Assembly: GCA_001725155.1 (NCBI GenBank)
Contig: MEFP01000019.1
Location: 62,001 to 126,000, forward strand
Direction of reading: 5' to 3'
From: Lysobacteraceae bacterium SCN 69-320
GTDB taxonomy: Bacteria; Pseudomonadota; Gammaproteobacteria; Xanthomonadales; Rhodanobacteraceae
Length of the DNA stretch: 64,000 nt
The notes beneath the pieces were generated by a model. That model was not told the DNA's origin. It saw nothing but the letters and a program-made list of their open reading frames with translations, and did not search any database. The translations under genes were made by a program, and so were the position numbers. This document shows positions 45,208 to 53,940 of the stretch, one piece after another (position 1 is the stretch's first letter; the number at the start of each line of letters is the position of its first letter).

Positions 45208-46059
45208 TCAGAACCGCTTCTTCAGGCCGGGAAACAACTTCAGCAGATCCGCGTTCAGCATGAACTGGAATCCCGAAGCCTTCAGGTCCGGCATCCCCGG
45301 CGTCTGATTCATCAGCCAGGTTGGTTCGAATCCCGGCCCCATGCCGGGCATGAGCATGGGATACGGACTCAGCGACTTGAACGTCTTGCCTTCGGCTTTC
45401 AGCGCGCCGTCGAAGAAATCCAGGCCGAACTTCCCGCCGGTCAGGTTGAAACCACGGCCGTTCGGGTCGTAGCTCGATTCGAGGCCGAAGCTCGCACCCG
45501 ACGGCAGGAAGGACGGTCTTTTTTTCCACAGATCCAGATATGGATCCAGGGTGAAGTCGGCCGTGAACTCCGTCGCGCTCTTGCCGGCACCGGGCAGTTT
45601 GTAGCTGAAGCCGTTGATGGGTGAGTACGGAACAAGTCCCATCAGCTTGCCGATATTCACGCCGGAGAGGGTTTCGCGCAGTTGCCGGTTCGATGCGAAC
45701 GCGAGGCCGGCCACGCCGAGGTTCACGCCGAGGAAGCTCAGCATCGCCGCCTTGTCGGCGGGACTTGCCTTGTCCCACAGCGTGTACTTCAGGCCTGCGA
45801 GCCGCGGCTCGTACCACTTCTTGAACGACTCGTTCTCGACGAGTTTCTCGCCGACGGTCTTGAGACCTTCGGTGATCGGCTCCTTCTTCTCTTCCTCGGC
45901 CCCGGCAGCCGGCGCGTCCTCCTTCTGCACCTTCGGCGCGTCGCTGGCTGCAGTGGGCTTGAAGAACGGATCGTCGGCCGCCGAACCGCTGTGCGGCTTG
46001 AAGAATCCCGCACCGCGGTTCTGCGTGCCGTCGACATGCCTGCGTCTACGCCTGCTCAT
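45208..46059 (-). CDS. Hypothetical eCIS cargo-like protein with FF motifs
   Basis: A 283-residue protein of unknown function directly upstream of the DUF4157 gene (7-base gap). The N-terminus is basic (SRRRRRH) and has two FF motifs, GFFKPHSG and DPFFKPTA, before KVQKEDAP; this resembles the FF/VQRK N-terminus of the neighbouring DUF4157 protein. A disordered Glu/Lys/Ala linker follows, then one hydrophobic segment (AAMLSFLGVNLGVAGLAFA, about 105-125) and a beta-rich C-terminal region (FTADFTLDPYLDLW, ASFGLESSYDPNGRGFNLTGGKFGLDFF) that could be a beta-barrel-like or membrane-active domain. No signal peptide. The ATG has GAGG 5 bases upstream. Cargo or pore-forming role is only inferred. Confidence 0.72.
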   Translation of the reverse strand: MSRRRRRHVDGTQNRGAGFFKPHSGSAADDPFFKPTAASDAPKVQKEDAPAAGAEEEKKEPITEGLKTVGEKLVENESFKKWYEPRLAGLKYTLWDKASPADKAAMLSFLGVNLGVAGLAFASNRQLRETLSGVNIGKLMGLVPYSPINGFSYKLPGAGKSATEFTADFTLDPYLDLWKKRPSFLPSGASFGLESSYDPNGRGFNLTGGKFGLDFFDGALKAEGKTFKSLSPYPMLMPGMGPGFEPTWLMNQTPGMPDLKASGFQFMLNADLLKLFPGLKKRF

Positions 46060-46273
46060 GGGCCACCTCGCGAGGTTGATGCGATGGACCGTCGGCGAAG
46101 CGCTGCACCGGCGAGCTGCCGGAGCGCCCGATACCGGTGGGCGACGTCGATTGGCGGATGTCCGGAATCGGCAGCCCGCGTCGGGCGGGCGGGCGCGAGG
46201 ACGAAGCCGATGACCTGCGACTCGGACCAGGCATTGCCGATCGGCCGAGAATCAGTCATGACCGACACGAGCA

Positions 46274-46304
46274 ATGCCGGGCGGATGAACCATCCACCCG
46301 GCAT
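46274..46304 (-). terminator. Long hairpin in the 288-base gap inside the eCIS locus
   Basis: ATGCCGGG-C-GGATG (46274-46287) pairs with CATCC-A-CCCGGCAT (46291-46304): 13 base pairs, one C/A mismatch, loop AAC. No T tract follows, so it may be an attenuator or processing site between the VWD gene and the cargo genes. The remainder of 46060-46347 shows no gene that I can support. Confidence 0.4.
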
Positions 46305-46347
46305 CGGCTTGGCGCGCGACCGCGGATCGCTCACGCTCCCGCTCCGG

Positions 46348-47889
46348 CTACTTCTTCCGGAACAGCAGGAACAGAAGGATCAGGATCAGCAGCAGGATCA
46401 GCCACCACCACTTCTTCACCAGCTCGGCCATGCCGCCGCCCGCCTCCGCCCCACCGTTGGTGGTCGTCGGCGGCGTGGGCCGCGGAGCCGGCGGCGCAGG
46501 GCTGTACCAGGTGCCGGTGCCGAGCGGCCGGAAAGCCTGTATGGCCTCGTAGCTCTTGCCGAAGCCCTCGTTGCCCGTGACCATGACGTCGAATACGCAG
46601 TCGGCCTTGCGCACCGGATCCTCTACCGCCGCGCACGCGTTCTGCGCCACGGCTTCGGTCGCCGACTGCACCGAGATCTGGCCCGGCAGGTCGCAGGACG
46701 GCGGCGAATTGCGCGGCCACTCGTCCAGCGTGAACGTGGCGGTGTTGGTGCCCGGCGCGTAGTCGAACAGACTCGTGGTATCCGTCACGCGCCAGGCGTC
46801 GGCGAACTTCTCGTACAGGTCCTGGTAGCGCTGGTCGATGGACTCGGGCTTGGGCCCCATCGAGGTGCCGTCGGGCAGTGCGGGAATCCAGCTGCCGTCC
46901 GGGATCCTGCCCAGCGTGCCCTGGATGGCCGAGGTCTGGTACACGTTCACGTTCAGGTACCAGACGTTGGGACCGTTCCAGTACTGCGGCGTCACCACCA
47001 GTTGCGTGCCGCGCGCGTCGACGATCTCGATGACGCCGTTGGCGCCCTTCCTGATATGGCCGTCGATGCCGCCGACGGCGGCGCCCGACGCTCCGCTGTG
47101 CGCGTTGAGCGTGATGCCCTTGTCGGACAGCACGACCAGCTTGCCGTCCACGCGCAGCTCCATGCCCCGGCGCGATTCCTCCACGTTCGGGTTGGGCTGC
47201 AGAGTGACGCGGCTGCTGCCGACGCGGGCCGCCACGGCGGTATACACCGCGACGCAGTGCCGGATACCCGTGTACGGATTGGTGATCGGGATCGTGGCCG
47301 TCGGTACGGCGGTCTGACGCGTCTGGATTTCCAGCTTGTCATCGCGCAGCGCGGTGAATTCGCCGGCACTCTGGAAGTCGTAGTGCACGCCGTCGACGGT
47401 GGTCAGATGCGGGTCGCCCCAACCGCCGCCGTTGGCGGTGACGTGGAACAGGTAGGTGCCCTTGCACGACTTGGTGGTGTCGACGGCATCGGTGGTCTTC
47501 AGGCTGAACTGATCCTGCTCGCCGAGTCCCGCCGCCGTGCCGGTGATCGTGGTCTTGCCGTCGGCGGCGGCCGGCGAATGGATGACATCCGGCGTGGGTA
47601 CCGTCACCGTGAGACCGGCGCAGGTGTAAGGGCCTGCGCCCGCACAGGCCAGATTGCCGCCCGAACCGGTGTACTCCCAGTAAGCGTCCTTGTTGGTCTC
47701 GATGTCGGTCGGCGTGATCACTTCGCCCGGCTTCGCCGCGTACGAATACTGGAAATCCGCGCACGGGATGATCAGATCCTGCGGGTCCGCCTGCGCCACG
47801 CCCGGGCCGACGCTCGCCGCCATCACCATCAACATCGCCGACAAGCCCAGTTGCCGGCTGCCTCTCGCTTTCTCTCTCTCAGCGTTCAT
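46348..47889 (-). CDS. Secreted, C-terminally membrane-anchored VWD-domain protein
   Basis: A 513-residue exported protein in the eCIS locus. The signal peptide (LGLSAMLMVMAASVGPGVAQA) ends near residue 34. After a small N-terminal domain with Cys43, Cys82 and Cys90 comes a von Willebrand type D-like domain that opens GGWGDPHLTTVDGVHYDFQSAGEF (about 155-178, the GDPH motif of VWD) and runs to about 330. A Pro/Thr/Gly linker (PAPPAPRPTPPTTTNGG) leads to a C-terminal membrane helix with Lys flanks (ELVKKWWWLILLLILILLFLLFRKK, about 487-513). The ATG at 47889 has GGGAG upstream. Domain is clear; its role (surface display, adhesion or release of eCIS particles) is unknown. Confidence 0.85.
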   Translation of the reverse strand: MNAEREKARGSRQLGLSAMLMVMAASVGPGVAQADPQDLIIPCADFQYSYAAKPGEVITPTDIETNKDAYWEYTGSGGNLACAGAGPYTCAGLTVTVPTPDVIHSPAAADGKTTITGTAAGLGEQDQFSLKTTDAVDTTKSCKGTYLFHVTANGGGWGDPHLTTVDGVHYDFQSAGEFTALRDDKLEIQTRQTAVPTATIPITNPYTGIRHCVAVYTAVAARVGSSRVTLQPNPNVEESRRGMELRVDGKLVVLSDKGITLNAHSGASGAAVGGIDGHIRKGANGVIEIVDARGTQLVVTPQYWNGPNVWYLNVNVYQTSAIQGTLGRIPDGSWIPALPDGTSMGPKPESIDQRYQDLYEKFADAWRVTDTTSLFDYAPGTNTATFTLDEWPRNSPPSCDLPGQISVQSATEAVAQNACAAVEDPVRKADCVFDVMVTGNEGFGKSYEAIQAFRPLGTGTWYSPAPPAPRPTPPTTTNGGAEAGGGMAELVKKWWWLILLLILILLFLLFRKK

Positions 47890-47957
47890 GAGCTGCTCCC
47901 TATGGAATGATGACGTCGCCTGTCCCGGTAGCTCCCTGATCTCGTCCCGCACGTTCT

Positions 47958-49430
47958 TCAGTCCAGCCATTGCACGAAAATCCGCTGCTCCAGCCACGGC
48001 AGGCTGATCACGCCGAAGCCCCAGGGCAGACGCGCGAGCAGCACGTCCTGCGCGCGCCGCTCGACCGTCACGCGGTAACCGCCGTCCACCGTCTCGAGTT
48101 TTCCGTCGCGCAGGAAGAACTGGCTGCGCAACCAGGCAGCCGAACTGCTGCGCAGCGCGCTCCAGTGGCCCAGCACCGCGTCGAGCAGCGCGTCGCAGGC
48201 TGTGATGTCCGGCTCGTCGAGCCAGGCGCGTTCCACCGGCGCGTCCAGATCGACGCCGGTCAGCAGCTTGGCGAAACCCAGTTCGTACTCCGGCGTCCCG
48301 GCGCGGCCGGTGGCGAGATAGCCGAGCAGCTGTGCGCCGCGCTGCCGCGCTTCCTCGTCGACGAACTGGCTGCGTTCGAGCAGGCCGCGGTCGTGGAACA
48401 GCGCCTTGAGGAAAGGATGCAGCAGCAGGATTCCTGCGCACGGCAGAAAGACGGATTCCTGCAGGGCGGATTCGGCGTGGCGCGATCCGGGCGCCTGGCG
48501 CTGGCTGTCTGGTGCGGAAACCGCCCGCACGCGTTCGGCCCCGACGGGAGCAAGCGGCGCGGCCTGTTCCATCTGCTCGAACACCGCTGCGCACCACCCG
48601 CGCCAGGGCGCGGGCAAGGCCGCCGCGGCCACCGGCCGGATGAACGGGATGGCGCTGCCGCTGGCGGATGCCTCCGCCGCAGCGGATCGCCGGCGCGATT
48701 GCTCCATCGCCAGCGTGCAGCGTTCCGCCATCAGCGCGTGAACCAATGCGACGCCGTCGGCGGCGGCGTGCGGCGCGACAGTCCATGCAACCACCGCATT
48801 CCAGAATTTCAGACGCCAGCGATGATTCGACGCCGCGGAGTCCGACGGCCGCAGCTCGCGCAGCGCGAGCGTGCAATCCCGCAGTGGGCCGATCCGCGCG
48901 AGCAGCGCTTCGAGCGGTTCGTCCTCCAGCGCGTTGACCAGGCGCGTCACTGCGCGCGGCTGCGCATGCAGCAGCGCGCGCAATGCTCCGATGCGCCGCG
49001 CATCCGCGGCCTGGAGTGCTCCCGGCCAACCCGAATCCGGAGTGGCAGCCCACCAGGGCAGCCGGCCGTGTCGCAGGAAAAAAGCGAAAGCCTCGAACTC
49101 TGCGCCGCCGGCCTCGACGATCTCGACGGCGTCCTCGCGCTTCGCCTCGACGGCACGTCCACCGAGTTGTTTCTCCAGCTCGACCAGCAGGCGCCGCTCG
49201 AACTCCGGCGCCCAGTCGCCGCCCTCGATGCGGCCCACGTCGATCTCCAGCCGATCCAGCCGCAGCAGCTCGTGCGCCGGTGCCACCGCATCGAACACCG
49301 ACCTCATGCCGGCGAGCAGCGGTTCGCGACAGGCGCGCGCCAGCTGCTCCTGGATGCGCGGCGCGGCGACGGCATCGCCGACGGTGAGCTCCAGCACCTG
49401 CCGCTGGATACGATGGCGGTTAGGCGTCAT
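47958..49430 (-). CDS. Contractile injection system tape-measure protein
   Basis: A 490-residue protein matching the tape-measure family of eCIS loci (Afp14-like position), which sets tube length. The N-terminus NRHRIQRQVLELTVGDAVAAPRIQ and the segment LEIDVGRIEGGDW are typical. The family signature is in the C-terminal third: FLPCAGILLLHPFLKALFHD, LLGYLATGRAGTPEYELGFAKLLTG and a last block ending IFVQWLD. The ATG at 49430 lies inside the end of the Afp12-like gene (11-base overlap). In most eCIS loci the ATPase follows directly; here three other genes intervene. Confidence 0.82.
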   Translation of the reverse strand: MTPNRHRIQRQVLELTVGDAVAAPRIQEQLARACREPLLAGMRSVFDAVAPAHELLRLDRLEIDVGRIEGGDWAPEFERRLLVELEKQLGGRAVEAKREDAVEIVEAGGAEFEAFAFFLRHGRLPWWAATPDSGWPGALQAADARRIGALRALLHAQPRAVTRLVNALEDEPLEALLARIGPLRDCTLALRELRPSDSAASNHRWRLKFWNAVVAWTVAPHAAADGVALVHALMAERCTLAMEQSRRRSAAAEASASGSAIPFIRPVAAAALPAPWRGWCAAVFEQMEQAAPLAPVGAERVRAVSAPDSQRQAPGSRHAESALQESVFLPCAGILLLHPFLKALFHDRGLLERSQFVDEEARQRGAQLLGYLATGRAGTPEYELGFAKLLTGVDLDAPVERAWLDEPDITACDALLDAVLGHWSALRSSSAAWLRSQFFLRDGKLETVDGGYRVTVERRAQDVLLARLPWGFGVISLPWLEQRIFVQWLD

Positions 49431-52400
49431 CGGCGATCGCGTTGAGCGCCTCCACCACAGCATTGCGTGCGGCGGACACCGCCGCGGGCGGTGCACCCGG
49501 AATCAGCACGGTGTCCAGCCAGGCGTGATAGCGGGTTTCGAACGTATCGAAGCTGGACGTCGCAGCGCCCGCCGGCGATTCGCGATCCACCCAGTACACC
49601 TTCACCAGCAGATGCGCCGGGCAGCAGCGCAGGATCATTCCCTCCATGTGCCGGCGGAACTCCGCGCTGCGGAAGCGATCCGGCGTCACCGGCACGCGGG
49701 AGGCTGTGGCGGGGTCCAGGGCGAAGTTGCGCGCAAAACCCGAGGGCAGCACGAGCGATAGCCGATGGCTGTAGGGATCGCGCTCGCGCGCCTCGCCTGC
49801 GGGCAGCGACAGGAACGTGTCCGCGCTCGTGCGCGGGCGCAGCAGCACGTGCTCCAGCAGATACAGCGTCTCGGCGCCGTACTGGCGATACAGCAGCGCG
49901 ACCGCAGCGTCGATACCCGCCTGGGCCAGCGTGGCGCTGGCGAAGTTGCCCGGCCCGACCGCGAGCAGCACGCCGGCGGGATCGCGCAGTTCGATCGCGA
50001 ACGTGTTGCCGGCTGCCGGAACCACCTGGTAGTTCCATTCGTCCAGTCCGTAGCGCAGAACGCGGCCGACCGACTGCTCGGCCAGCGCCACGGCGCCGGC
50101 GACCGTGGCGTCGTCATAGCGCACGTCGCTGGCCAGCAGCACGGCGCCGGCGGGCAGCGTCTCGCGCAGCCGCCAGCGACGGCCGACGAAGCCCGGCGGC
50201 GCGGGTTCGTCGAAGATCTCGAAGAACTCGCCGATCGGACGCAGCGCGCGCCGTCGGCGCGCATGGCGGATTCCGCTGTGATGCGCCACGCGGCGCTCCA
50301 GCGGCGACAGCGAAGCCTCGATGCACACGGCCGCGAACAGCGCCGCCAGCACCGGCGCGGCCGCGTTCGCGGCGGCCAGCGATGCGAAGCTCTGCAGGCT
50401 CTCGGCAATCGCCTGCGCCGCGGCGCCGCCGCCGTCGGTGAGGCGCAGCCGGAACGTGCCGCCGCCCGCATCGAAGCCGGCGTAGTTCGTCGCCCGTCCG
50501 GCGAAAGCCAGGGCGCGCTCGGCCGAGATCGCGGCCATGACCTCGCCCGGCTGGGCAGCGGCGCCGCGCAAGCGCGGCTGGCCGTCCAGGCTCAGCACCC
50601 AGCGGAAGCCGGCAGCTTCCTTTTCGACGGCGAGCATTTCCGCATCGCGCCGGAACGGACTGCTGAACGCCAATAGCCGCAGCGCGCTGAGTTCCGGCGT
50701 CTCGCGCAGCAATGCGGATTTCAGCCGGAGCAGACGCGTATTGGCGGCGTCGCGCCGCTCGGCGACCCGCGTCTCCTGCTGCGCCGGCGGCAACGCGCGC
50801 ACGTCCAGTTCGGCGCGCGCCCAGCGGTGCACCTCCTGCGCCAGTGCCGCGGCGTCCTCGCCCTGGCGCGCGAGCCGGTGATCCAGCACGCGGTTGCGCC
50901 GGTCGAGCAGGCGCTCGCGCGTCTCCGCAGCGTCACGCAGCGCGCGGGCCACGGCATTGTCCGGATCGGCGATGAAGGCGGCCCAGTCGCCTCCGGCGGG
51001 GAACCGCCGCAGAAGCTGCCGCGCGCCCGGCAGGTCGAACGGCGGGCGCGTGAAACAGGTCGTTCCTGCTTCGCCGTTGCCGGAATAGAAGCGGTTGATG
51101 TTGCCGAGCTGCGCCGTCATGTCGCCGAGGAACTGTTCGAACAGCAGCAGATAGCCCTGCAGCTGACGGACGGCGGCGTGCCGCTCGGCGCTGGCGCTGT
51201 CCGGCAGTGCCGCATCGCCGGTGCCGTACAGCGCGGGCAGATCCATCTGCAGCGGCGTGTACTCGTCCACTGCCAGCGCGTCGCCGGCCATCACCGGCCA
51301 GACGGGCGACGGATCGTCGGTGAACGCCGCCTGCGCCGTCTGCTCGCGCAGGCTATCGAACAGGCTGAGCACGCGCGCCGTGTCGTAGGCCACTTCGGCA
51401 TCGTTGCGCACGGCAGTGATGCGCGACTTGGTCAGACTCAGGCGGGGCCGATAGCGCGCGATCTGCACCAGATGCAGGCAGTCCTCGGCGCCCGAGGTGA
51501 TCGGCCGGTTGTTGATGAAGTTCGCCAGGGTGAGGTCGGTGACGGCGACGATGTCGCGCGCCGTCACGTTCTCCTGCGCGATCACGTCGGCACCGCCGAC
51601 GCCGCGGCGCCGCATGATGAGCCGCAGGATGTCGGAGGTGTAGATGACGTCCGGCACGACCCGGCCGCTCGTGGCGCGGTCGAGGAATCCCCGGCGCAGC
51701 AGCGGGCCGTCGTAGATCGCCTCGGGATCGGATTCGGCGGCGCGGCGTTGCGCCAGCGACAGGAAACGCACGCTCGGCGACAGCACCGCGTCGATGTCCA
51801 GGAACAGGCGTGCGAGCAGCGCTTCGACGTCGATGCCGCCGGTCACCTCCAGGCGCGCGCTCACGCCGATTTCCTGCACGCGTGCCAGCCCGATGCGCAC
51901 GGCCTGTTCGCCGAGGTTGCGCCAGCCTGCAATGTATTCGGCCAGCTGGGCGACAGCGGCGGCCGCGTCACGCACGCGCACAGCGAACTGCGGCAGAGGC
52001 GATCCCGGCAGATTCGATTCGATTGCCGCGCGCGCCGCGACCAGGATCGCCGGCACCACCAGGCCGGGCTGCGCGACCGGCTCCACCACGCGCAGCAGCA
52101 CCCAGGCCTGAACGCTGCCCGGCGTGCCGGAAAGATCCGTGTAGTTCACCTGGATGCGGCCGAAGAAGCTCAGGCTCTCGGGCAGCGCACGCCAGAATTC
52201 GCCGGCATCGGGAACCATGGCGACGGCGTCGAGCACGACGGGCTGGCGGAACGGCGCGGCCTCGGAATCGTCCCAGTACGGCAGCGCCAGCTCGATGTCC
52301 CAGGTGTCGCCGGCCGCGAGCACCGGCAAGGCATAGGTGTTGCTGTTGAGTTCGCGCCGGGACAGTTCGACCAGCACTTCGTAGAGTCCGCCGGTGCGCG

Positions 52401-52839
52401 AGCGCACCGGCGCCGGGAGCGGCGGCACGTAGGTCAGCGGCGGGTCCGCAGCCACTTCGTAGAACGCGACCTCGTTGTCGGCCGGCTGGAAGATCTGCGC
52501 GTCGCTGACCAGCGGATGATCGAGCAGCAGCGCGCGCAGGTCCTGCGCATTCACCGGCCCCACCGGCAGCACCTCGTGCGCCGGTTCGAACTCCGCCTCG
52601 CCGTGGGCCTCGCCGCTGCGCAGCAGGTCGGCGATGTCGAGCTGCAGCTTCAGTCCCAGCTCGGTCACGGCGTAGCTGGCCGCTTCGAGCAAGGTGATGC
52701 CGGGATCGTGGACGTTGTGGTCCGTCCAGCTGTCGCCGGCCCACAGCCGGATCGACTGCAGCCCGTCTTCGCGCAGCCGGGAATAATCCAGGCTCGCCCG
52801 GTCGGGCGGCGCGGTGGAAATGCGCAGCGTATCGCTCAC
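49420..52839 (-). CDS. eCIS baseplate protein, Afp12-like
   Basis: A 1139-residue protein corresponding to Afp12/Pvc12, a large baseplate wedge component. The family N-terminus is clear: DYSRLREDGLQSIRLWAGDSW, then TDHNVHDPGITLLEAASYAV (about 35-55). The long remainder is beta- and helix-mixed, with YLLEHVLLRPRT and a C-terminal CPAHLLVKVYWVD segment also seen in this family. Start GTG at 52839 overlaps the stop of the tail-fibre gene as GTGA (52836-52839). It is separated from the Afp11-like gene by the fibre gene. Confidence 0.88.
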   Translation of the reverse strand: MSDTLRISTAPPDRASLDYSRLREDGLQSIRLWAGDSWTDHNVHDPGITLLEAASYAVTELGLKLQLDIADLLRSGEAHGEAEFEPAHEVLPVGPVNAQDLRALLLDHPLVSDAQIFQPADNEVAFYEVAADPPLTYVPPLPAPVRSRTGGLYEVLVELSRRELNSNTYALPVLAAGDTWDIELALPYWDDSEAAPFRQPVVLDAVAMVPDAGEFWRALPESLSFFGRIQVNYTDLSGTPGSVQAWVLLRVVEPVAQPGLVVPAILVAARAAIESNLPGSPLPQFAVRVRDAAAAVAQLAEYIAGWRNLGEQAVRIGLARVQEIGVSARLEVTGGIDVEALLARLFLDIDAVLSPSVRFLSLAQRRAAESDPEAIYDGPLLRRGFLDRATSGRVVPDVIYTSDILRLIMRRRGVGGADVIAQENVTARDIVAVTDLTLANFINNRPITSGAEDCLHLVQIARYRPRLSLTKSRITAVRNDAEVAYDTARVLSLFDSLREQTAQAAFTDDPSPVWPVMAGDALAVDEYTPLQMDLPALYGTGDAALPDSASAERHAAVRQLQGYLLLFEQFLGDMTAQLGNINRFYSGNGEAGTTCFTRPPFDLPGARQLLRRFPAGGDWAAFIADPDNAVARALRDAAETRERLLDRRNRVLDHRLARQGEDAAALAQEVHRWARAELDVRALPPAQQETRVAERRDAANTRLLRLKSALLRETPELSALRLLAFSSPFRRDAEMLAVEKEAAGFRWVLSLDGQPRLRGAAAQPGEVMAAISAERALAFAGRATNYAGFDAGGGTFRLRLTDGGGAAAQAIAESLQSFASLAAANAAAPVLAALFAAVCIEASLSPLERRVAHHSGIRHARRRRALRPIGEFFEIFDEPAPPGFVGRRWRLRETLPAGAVLLASDVRYDDATVAGAVALAEQSVGRVLRYGLDEWNYQVVPAAGNTFAIELRDPAGVLLAVGPGNFASATLAQAGIDAAVALLYRQYGAETLYLLEHVLLRPRTSADTFLSLPAGEARERDPYSHRLSLVLPSGFARNFALDPATASRVPVTPDRFRSAEFRRHMEGMILRCCPAHLLVKVYWVDRESPAGAATSSFDTFETRYHAWLDTVLIPGAPPAAVSAARNAVVEALNAIADDA

Positions 52840-53906
52840 CGTGCGGCCTGCGCGCGTGCGTCATCCAGCGCACGCTCCAGCGTCTCGACCTTGTCGGCGA
52901 GTTGCTTCACCGCGTTGATCAGCACGTAGGTGAGCGCCGAAGGATTGAACACGCGCAAGCCGTCCATGCCGTCGGCATTGGAATCGGCGGCAAGCTTCTC
53001 CACGGTCTCGGGCAGCACCTGCTCGATTTCCTGGCCGAGGATGCCGACGCCTTCGAGACCGGCGCGCGTGCCCGCCAGACCGTTGTAGCGATAGCGCACC
53101 GGGCGCACGCGACGCAGTTCGGCGAGACCGGCGTCGAGATCGCGCACGTCTTCCTTCACGCGCGCGTCGGAGGTGAAGGCCCAGGCGCCGTTGCCGTCGT
53201 TCTTGAACGCGCCGCCGGCGACCTGGAACACCGCCGTGCCCGAGCCGGCGAGTTCGGACTCGGAACCGATCACCACGTTGCCGTTCACCGTGATGCCCAG
53301 CCGCACGGAGTTGCCGCCCTGACGCAGGCTCAGCACCTGCCCGGTCGCCGCATTGAGATGCACCACGCCGGTGTTGGACTGGCGCAGCGCGAAGCTCGCA
53401 TTCACCGCGGTGACGTTCGCGCCCAAGGCCTGGTGCCCGAACACCGCGAACGAACTGAAGGCCGCGCCGCCGCTGCCGACCATGGCGTTGCCGAAACGCA
53501 CCTGTTCGGCCGGCCCGGTGTTCGCACCGAGGACCACTTCGAGTCTCGCGCCCGGCTCCGCCGCACCCGTGTTGATGCCGACGCGTCCGGTGCTGTAGGC
53601 GATGGCGCCCGCGCCGCCCACGGCCGCGAATCCGCCGCCGCCACCGCCGCCGATATTGCTCCAGCCGGCGCCGTTGTTGACCTGCACCTGACCGCCGTTG
53701 AAACGCAGTCCGCCGGGAATGTTGGCCACCGCGCTGTCGCCCAGGCGCAGGCCGCGCGAAAGCATCAGCGTGCCGTCGGAGTCCAGGTCCAGACCGTCGG
53801 TGGATTTGTTCAGGCTGCTGTCGATGAGGTCGGCGAAGTCATTGGCATCCGGCCGGTCTCCGTTCTTGAAACGGCCCTTGAGGAAGTCGCGTGTTTGATT
53901 GCTCAT
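52836..53906 (-). CDS. Tail fibre protein with C-terminal S74-type intramolecular chaperone domain
   Basis: A 356-residue fibre protein, probably trimeric, for target binding by the eCIS. The N-terminus (FKNGDRPDANDFADLIDSSLN) is the usual baseplate-attachment start seen in such fibres. The middle is Gly/Asn/Val-rich beta structure (about 65-240) with a run of seven Gly at about 86-92. The C-terminus (245-356) is the intramolecular chaperone: TSDARVKEDV near 245 with the Ser246/Lys251 self-cleavage pair, RPVRYRYNG, GILGQEIEQVLPE and a coiled coil (LADKVETLERALDDARAQ). The ATG at 53906 has GAGG 8 bases upstream. There is no adenovirus-type knob. Confidence 0.88.
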   Translation of the reverse strand: MSNQTRDFLKGRFKNGDRPDANDFADLIDSSLNKSTDGLDLDSDGTLMLSRGLRLGDSAVANIPGGLRFNGGQVQVNNGAGWSNIGGGGGGGFAAVGGAGAIAYSTGRVGINTGAAEPGARLEVVLGANTGPAEQVRFGNAMVGSGGAAFSSFAVFGHQALGANVTAVNASFALRQSNTGVVHLNAATGQVLSLRQGGNSVRLGITVNGNVVIGSESELAGSGTAVFQVAGGAFKNDGNGAWAFTSDARVKEDVRDLDAGLAELRRVRPVRYRYNGLAGTRAGLEGVGILGQEIEQVLPETVEKLAADSNADGMDGLRVFNPSALTYVLINAVKQLADKVETLERALDDARAQAAR

Positions 53907-53940
53907 GGTCACTGCCTCGCTCGTGTTGATGCGGGAAATC

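Noticed and set aside
42393-45263. A 956-codon plus-strand open frame opposite the DUF4157 gene
   Set aside because: The minus strand carries the HELTH domain, the repeats and a good ribosome site; the plus frame is a compositional shadow.
46056-46334. A 92-codon minus-strand open frame in the eCIS gap
   Set aside because: It overlaps the start of the next gene and a hairpin, is rich in Arg/Pro/Ala and has no ribosome site; it may be non-coding leader.
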